Source: Bradyrhizobium agreste
GTDB taxonomy: Bacteria; Pseudomonadota; Alphaproteobacteria; Rhizobiales; Xanthobacteraceae
Assembly (NCBI RefSeq): GCF_016031625.1
Contig: NZ_JACCHP010000020.1
Coordinates: 62,001-126,000, forward strand
Direction: 5' to 3'
DNA length: 64,000 nt
The notes under the pieces were generated by a model. It saw only the letters and a list, made by a program, of their open reading frames with translations. It was not told the origin of the DNA and did not search any database. The translations under genes and the position numbers were made by a program. Of this stretch, positions 60,857-64,000 are shown piece by piece (position 1 is the first letter of the stretch; every line of letters starts with the position of its first letter).

Positions 60857-62215
60857 ATGAGACCGATGCTTGCGGCAACCTTCATGTTGGCGGCCGCCAC
60901 GGGCGCGCATGCCCAGATGACGACATCGCAAGTCGCCGGCACCAAGCCGAAAACGGTCCAGACCGTCCCGGTCCAGCCTCCCGCAATGCAGACGCCGTCG
61001 GCCACCGCCGATGCCATGGCAAAGGCGGAGCGGCTGGCGCTCCAGTCCGACCTCGCCTGGGTCGGCCAGTATAACGGTGCCATTACGGGCGATGCCAGCG
61101 AGCGCATGGTCAACGCCATCAAGGAATACCAGAAGGCCAGGGGCGGCAAGCCGACCGGCGTGCTCAATCCGCAGGAGCGCGCCGCGCTCGCCGAGACGGC
61201 ACGAAAGAAGCAAGAGAGCGTCGGCTGGAAGATCGTGACGGAGCCGACCAGCGGCGCCCGGCTCGGCATTCCCGGCAAGCTGGTGCCGCAGCAGGCCAGC
61301 GACGCCAACGGCTCGAAATGGACCTCGCCGACAGGGACGGTCCAGGTGGTTCTCAGCCGCCGCAAGGAGGCGAACCCGACCTCGGCCAAGCTCGCCGAGC
61401 TCGAGAAGGAGCCGTCCGGGCGCAAGGTCGATTACACCGTGGTGAAGCCCGACTTCTTCGTGCTGTCGGGCTTGCAGGGCCTGAAGAAGTTCTACGTCCG
61501 CGGCACCTTCAAGGGCGACGAGGTCCGCACCATGACGATCCTCTACGACCAGGCGACCGAGAACATCGTCGAACCGGTCGTGATCGCGATGTCGAGCGCG
61601 TTCAACGCGTTTCCGTCGGGACCGCTGGCCGGGCCGCCGCCGCGCAAGACCGTGGAATACGGCACCGGCATCGTCGTCAGCGAGGAGGGCGCGATCGTCA
61701 CCGATCGTCTCGTCACCGATGGCTGCCTTGCGATCACGATCGCCGGTCATGGCAGCGCCGACCGTCTCGCCGAGGACAAGGAGCACGATCTTGCGCTGCT
61801 GCACATCTACGGCGCGCGCGGCCTGAAGCCGCTCAGCCTCGCCGGCGCGGCCGCGAAGACGAGTGTCGATGTCGTCGGCATCGCCGATCCGCAAAGCCAG
61901 GGCGGCGCTTCCGGCGTGTCGAGCCTTAAAGCCGCGCTGGCGCCGGTGACGAGCAGCAATTCCTCGCTCTCGCCGCCGCCGGCGGTCGGCTTCTCCGGCA
62001 GCCCGGCCGTGGACGCCGACGGCAAGTTCGCCGGCGTCGCGCTGCTGAAGCCGGCCATGGTCGCAGGACCCGCGACATCGGTACCGGCGTCACAGGCGGT
62101 GATGGTCTCCGCAGACGCGGTGCGCGGATTCCTGAAGGCGAACGGCGTCGCCGCGAATGGCACGTCGACCGATGCAAAGGCCGCGGTCGTGCGCGTCATC
62201 TGCGTGCGGAAGTAA
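60857..62215 (+). CDS. Exported peptidoglycan-binding protein with degenerate trypsin-like protease domain
   Basis: A 452-residue exported protein: signal peptide MRPMLAATFMLAAATGAHAQ, a PG_binding_1-like region (AERLALQSDLAWVGQYNGAI to TGVLNPQERAALAETA, about 57-115), a middle domain, and a trypsin-like domain from about 268 (YGTGIVVSEEGAIVTDRLVT). The Asp in EHDLALLHI (311) and Ser in GFSGSP (380) remain, but the catalytic His position reads Leu (TDRLV, 285), so it is probably not an active protease. The frame starts further upstream (60779) but 60857 gives the signal peptide. A family C repeat begins at its stop. Confidence 0.82.
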   Translation: MRPMLAATFMLAAATGAHAQMTTSQVAGTKPKTVQTVPVQPPAMQTPSATADAMAKAERLALQSDLAWVGQYNGAITGDASERMVNAIKEYQKARGGKPTGVLNPQERAALAETARKKQESVGWKIVTEPTSGARLGIPGKLVPQQASDANGSKWTSPTGTVQVVLSRRKEANPTSAKLAELEKEPSGRKVDYTVVKPDFFVLSGLQGLKKFYVRGTFKGDEVRTMTILYDQATENIVEPVVIAMSSAFNAFPSGPLAGPPPRKTVEYGTGIVVSEEGAIVTDRLVTDGCLAITIAGHGSADRLAEDKEHDLALLHIYGARGLKPLSLAGAAAKTSVDVVGIADPQSQGGASGVSSLKAALAPVTSSNSSLSPPPAVGFSGSPAVDADGKFAGVALLKPAMVAGPATSVPASQAVMVSADAVRGFLKANGVAANGTSTDAKAAVVRVICVRK

Positions 62216-62353
62216 GTCTCGTGTCCCGGACGCGCTGCAACGCCTCAGCGTTGCCGCGCAGAGCCGGGACCCATGCATCCACATTCGTTGCAAGAAAGAC
62301 TGGGCCCCGGCTCTGCAGCGCATCGCTATGCGATGCGCTTTGTCCGGGGCACG
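62213..62353. repeat. Palindromic intergenic repeat, family C copy 2
   Basis: Starts at the TAA stop of the protease-like gene with TAAGTCTCGTGTCCCGGACG, continues GCTGCAACGCCTCAGCG, GCGCAGAGCCGGGACCCA, and ends TTTGTCCGGGGCACG. The first 26 bases equal the copy at 8632. The rest of the gap to parA (62354-62568) holds GATCC/GGATC and GAGCG/CGCTC small hairpins only. Confidence 0.85.
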
Positions 62354-62568
62354 GTTGCATATGCGGCTTACGTACGACTACGGAGCCGGTAATGGTACGG
62401 ATTCGCTGGCATTCGCTATTCCGCCATCATCGTTACCGTTGATTCGGACCTCCGCGATCCCCTTTGGATCGGGCCGGCACGTCCCGAGCGAGAAGCGCTC
62501 AGCATCCAGAAGCGATGCACGTTCGCGTGGCGTATCCCTGACCCAGCACTCCAAAGGATTGATCTTCA

Positions 62569-63312
62569 ATGCATACGATCGTACTGGCCACCCAAAAGGG
62601 CGGCAGCGGCAAGAGCACGCTCGCCGTCGGCCTCGCCCTGGCCGCCAAGCAGGCCGGCTTCACCGTCCGCCTGATCGAGACCGACCCGCAGGGCACTCTC
62701 TCCAACTGGCAGCGGCGTCGCAGCACCGACGATCTCGTCGTCGAGCCGATCTATCATGCAGCCGATATCGCGCCGCGTCTGAAGATGCTGGCCGATAGCG
62801 GGCTCCAGCTCGCGATCGTCGACACCGCAGCCGGCCTTTCCGCCGCCACCACCGCCGCGATCCGCCATTCCGACCTCTGCCTGATCCCGGCTCGTCCCAG
62901 CGTCGCCGACATCGAGGCAACCGTCTCGACGCTCAGCGTCGCGCGCGCCTGGAAGCGGCCCTACAGCTTCGTGCTCAATCAGACGCCGATCCGCGGCCAG
63001 CGCATCGACAACGCCGCTGGCGCGCTCGCCGAGGAAGCCGCGCTCGATCTTGCCGACGTGCTCGCGCGTCCGCTGATCGTGATGCGCAACGATCACCAGG
63101 ACTCGCTCGCCAGCGGCCTTGCCGTGAGCGAATTCGCGCCGAACGGCAAATCGGCGGACGAGATCCGCGGCCTCTGGCGCTGGATCGAGACCCGGCTCGA
63201 GCTCGAAGCCACGAGCAATGACCTGATCGATCAGGTCATCTCGGCTGCGCACGGCATGCTGCAGATCGCTGCAGAACAGCCCGCGGACGAAACCACGACA
63301 CTGGCGTCCTGA
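62569..63312 (+). CDS. Orphan ParA/MinD-family ATPase
   Basis: A 247-residue ParA-like ATPase. The deviant Walker A KGGSGKST (10-17) is present, followed by ETDPQGTLSNWQRRR and the Walker B-like VDTAAGLSAATTAAIRHSDL. There is no ParB-like gene and no centromere-like repeat nearby, so it is a lone member, perhaps for cargo positioning. The C-terminus (HGMLQIAAEQPADETTTLAS) is polar. ATG at 62569 follows AAAGGATTGATCTTCA. Function unknown. Confidence 0.88.
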   Translation: MHTIVLATQKGGSGKSTLAVGLALAAKQAGFTVRLIETDPQGTLSNWQRRRSTDDLVVEPIYHAADIAPRLKMLADSGLQLAIVDTAAGLSAATTAAIRHSDLCLIPARPSVADIEATVSTLSVARAWKRPYSFVLNQTPIRGQRIDNAAGALAEEAALDLADVLARPLIVMRNDHQDSLASGLAVSEFAPNGKSADEIRGLWRWIETRLELEATSNDLIDQVISAAHGMLQIAAEQPADETTTLAS

Positions 63313-63368
63313 GCGGGGCGATCGCTCGGACGGCGGTCGTGCTCTTCGCCATCCGGTGAAAGAAACGA

Positions 63369-63406
63369 CGAAGCAATCCGACCACCAGCCCGGCCGGATT
63401 GCTTCG
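63369..63406. terminator. Bidirectional hairpin between parA and mutM
   Basis: CGAAGCAATCCG (63369-63380) pairs perfectly with CGGATTGCTTCG (63395-63406) with a 14-base loop. There is no T-run; it lies between convergent genes and may stabilise or terminate both transcripts. Confidence 0.6.
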
Positions 63407-63455
63407 CCTCGTGCGGTGTAGCGCAGGCTCTATCCTCCCGTCATTGCGAGCGGCA

Positions 63456-64000
63456 TCACTTTTGACATTTCGGGCACCAGAAGGTCGAGCGGCCGTTCTG
63501 CACGAACCTTTTGATCGTGCCGCCGCAGCGCGGCGTCGTGCATTTTTCGCCTTCGCGGTCGTAGACCTTGAACGAATGCTGGAAATAGCCGAGCTCGCCT
63601 GAGGTCTGGCGGTGATCGCGCAGTGACGATCCGCCGGCCTTGATTGCGTCGTTCAGCACGGTGTGGATGGCGCCGACCAATCGCTTGGCGTGGTCGGTCG
63701 GCTCACCCTTTTTCGTCGACAATGTCGCAGCAATGCGCCGCGGCGACAGGTGCGAGCGGTGCAGCGCCTCGCAGACATAGATGTTGCCGAGCCCGGCCAC
63801 CACGCGCTGGTCGAGCAGCGCGGCCTTCAGGCTCGTGGTCTTGCCTTGGCAGGAGCGCGCCAGCATCGCCGCATCGAATTCGTTGCCGAGCGGCTCGGGG
63901 CCGAGCCCGCGCAGCAGGGGCTCGTCCTCGAGCGCGCCACGCGCGATTACTTTCATGTAGCCGAAGCGGCGCGGATCGTTGAAGAGGATGTCGGCGCCCG
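63456..64000 (-). CDS. mutM: Formamidopyrimidine-DNA glycosylase, 5' end beyond the window
   Basis: C-terminal 181 residues of MutM, which removes 8-oxoguanine. Visible are NDPRRFGYM, the helix-two-turn-helix region (KTTSLKAALLDQRVVAGLGN, IYVCEALHRSHLSPRR), GGSSLRDHRQTSGELGYFQH, and the zinc finger C-x4-C ... C-x2-C (EKCTTPRCGG, FWCPKCQK). The N-terminal catalytic proline and the start lie to the right of the window. No frame problem in the part seen. Confidence 0.95.
   Translation of the reverse strand, partial: GADILFNDPRRFGYMKVIARGALEDEPLLRGLGPEPLGNEFDAAMLARSCQGKTTSLKAALLDQRVVAGLGNIYVCEALHRSHLSPRRIAATLSTKKGEPTDHAKRLVGAIHTVLNDAIKAGGSSLRDHRQTSGELGYFQHSFKVYDREGEKCTTPRCGGTIKRFVQNGRSTFWCPKCQK

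Overview
The window is core chromosome of an alphaproteobacterium, most probably a Bradyrhizobium. The reasons are the high GC content, an Irr regulator with the GCPW heme motif beside fabA-fabB-fabI, a Fur protein lacking the usual C-terminal CxxC pairs, an irr promoter carrying the three hexamers described for Bradyrhizobium Fur, and typical Rhizobiales gene order. I see no prophage, transposase, CRISPR array, tRNA or rRNA.

Layout. 1-6.9 kb: a truncated unknown gene, ispZ, ftsY, mtaB and dapF on the minus strand, interrupted by a plus-strand pseudouridine synthase and a DUF2336 gene. 7-10 kb: two exported proteins (GyrI-like, SIMPL) and a metallo-hydrolase. 10.3-14 kb: ffh-rpsP-rimM-trmD-rplS, with ffh visibly broken. 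14-19 kb: leuC and leuD around a cluster of small exported proteins and a minimal metalloprotease. 19-23.4 kb: glycosyltransferase, DUF6455, Crp/Fnr regulator, CoA-ester lyase and carbonic anhydrase. 23.5-34.6 kb: tsaB-rimI-fur, a HAD phosphatase, miaB-phoH-ybeY-corC-lnt, an XRE regulator, M20 peptidase and trmB. 34.8-46.6 kb: a second DUF2336 gene, then rimP-nusA-ylxR-infB-rbfA-truB-rpsO-pnp. 46.8-54 kb: divergent katG/oxyR, GNAT, unknown exported protein, GST and an autotransporter. 54-57.8 kb: fabA-fabB-fabI divergent from irr. 57.9-64 kb: SH3 protein, hydroxyacid dehydrogenase, MoeB-like enzyme, a degenerate exported protease, an orphan ParA and the 3' part of mutM.

How the genes fit together. 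Most of the window serves translation: SRP targeting (ffh, ftsY), tRNA modification at positions 37, 46 and 55 (tsaB, mtaB, miaB, trmD, trmB, truB), ribosome maturation (rimM, rimP, rbfA, rimI, ybeY), initiation and termination (infB, nusA) and RNA decay (pnp, ybeY). A second theme is metal and oxidative stress: fur and irr are both here, and the irr promoter has a recognisable Fur element; oxyR sits divergent from katG. A third is the envelope: lnt, fatty acid synthesis and several exported proteins.

Most notable: (1) ffh has an internal deletion of roughly 170 bp that removes G-domain motifs and shifts frame; since ffh is normally essential this is either an assembly fault or a real lesion. 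(2) Intergenic regions are packed with at least seven families of palindromic repeats, some carrying nested palindromes. (3) Several RNA structures look regulatory: a 12-bp hairpin burying the ribosome-binding site of a 69-residue ORF, a 74-nt hairpin in the pnp leader, and a terminator-like hairpin in the rimP-nusA leader. I found no clear multi-gene novel system; the strongest novelty is in the RNA elements, the repeats and a few degenerate enzymes.
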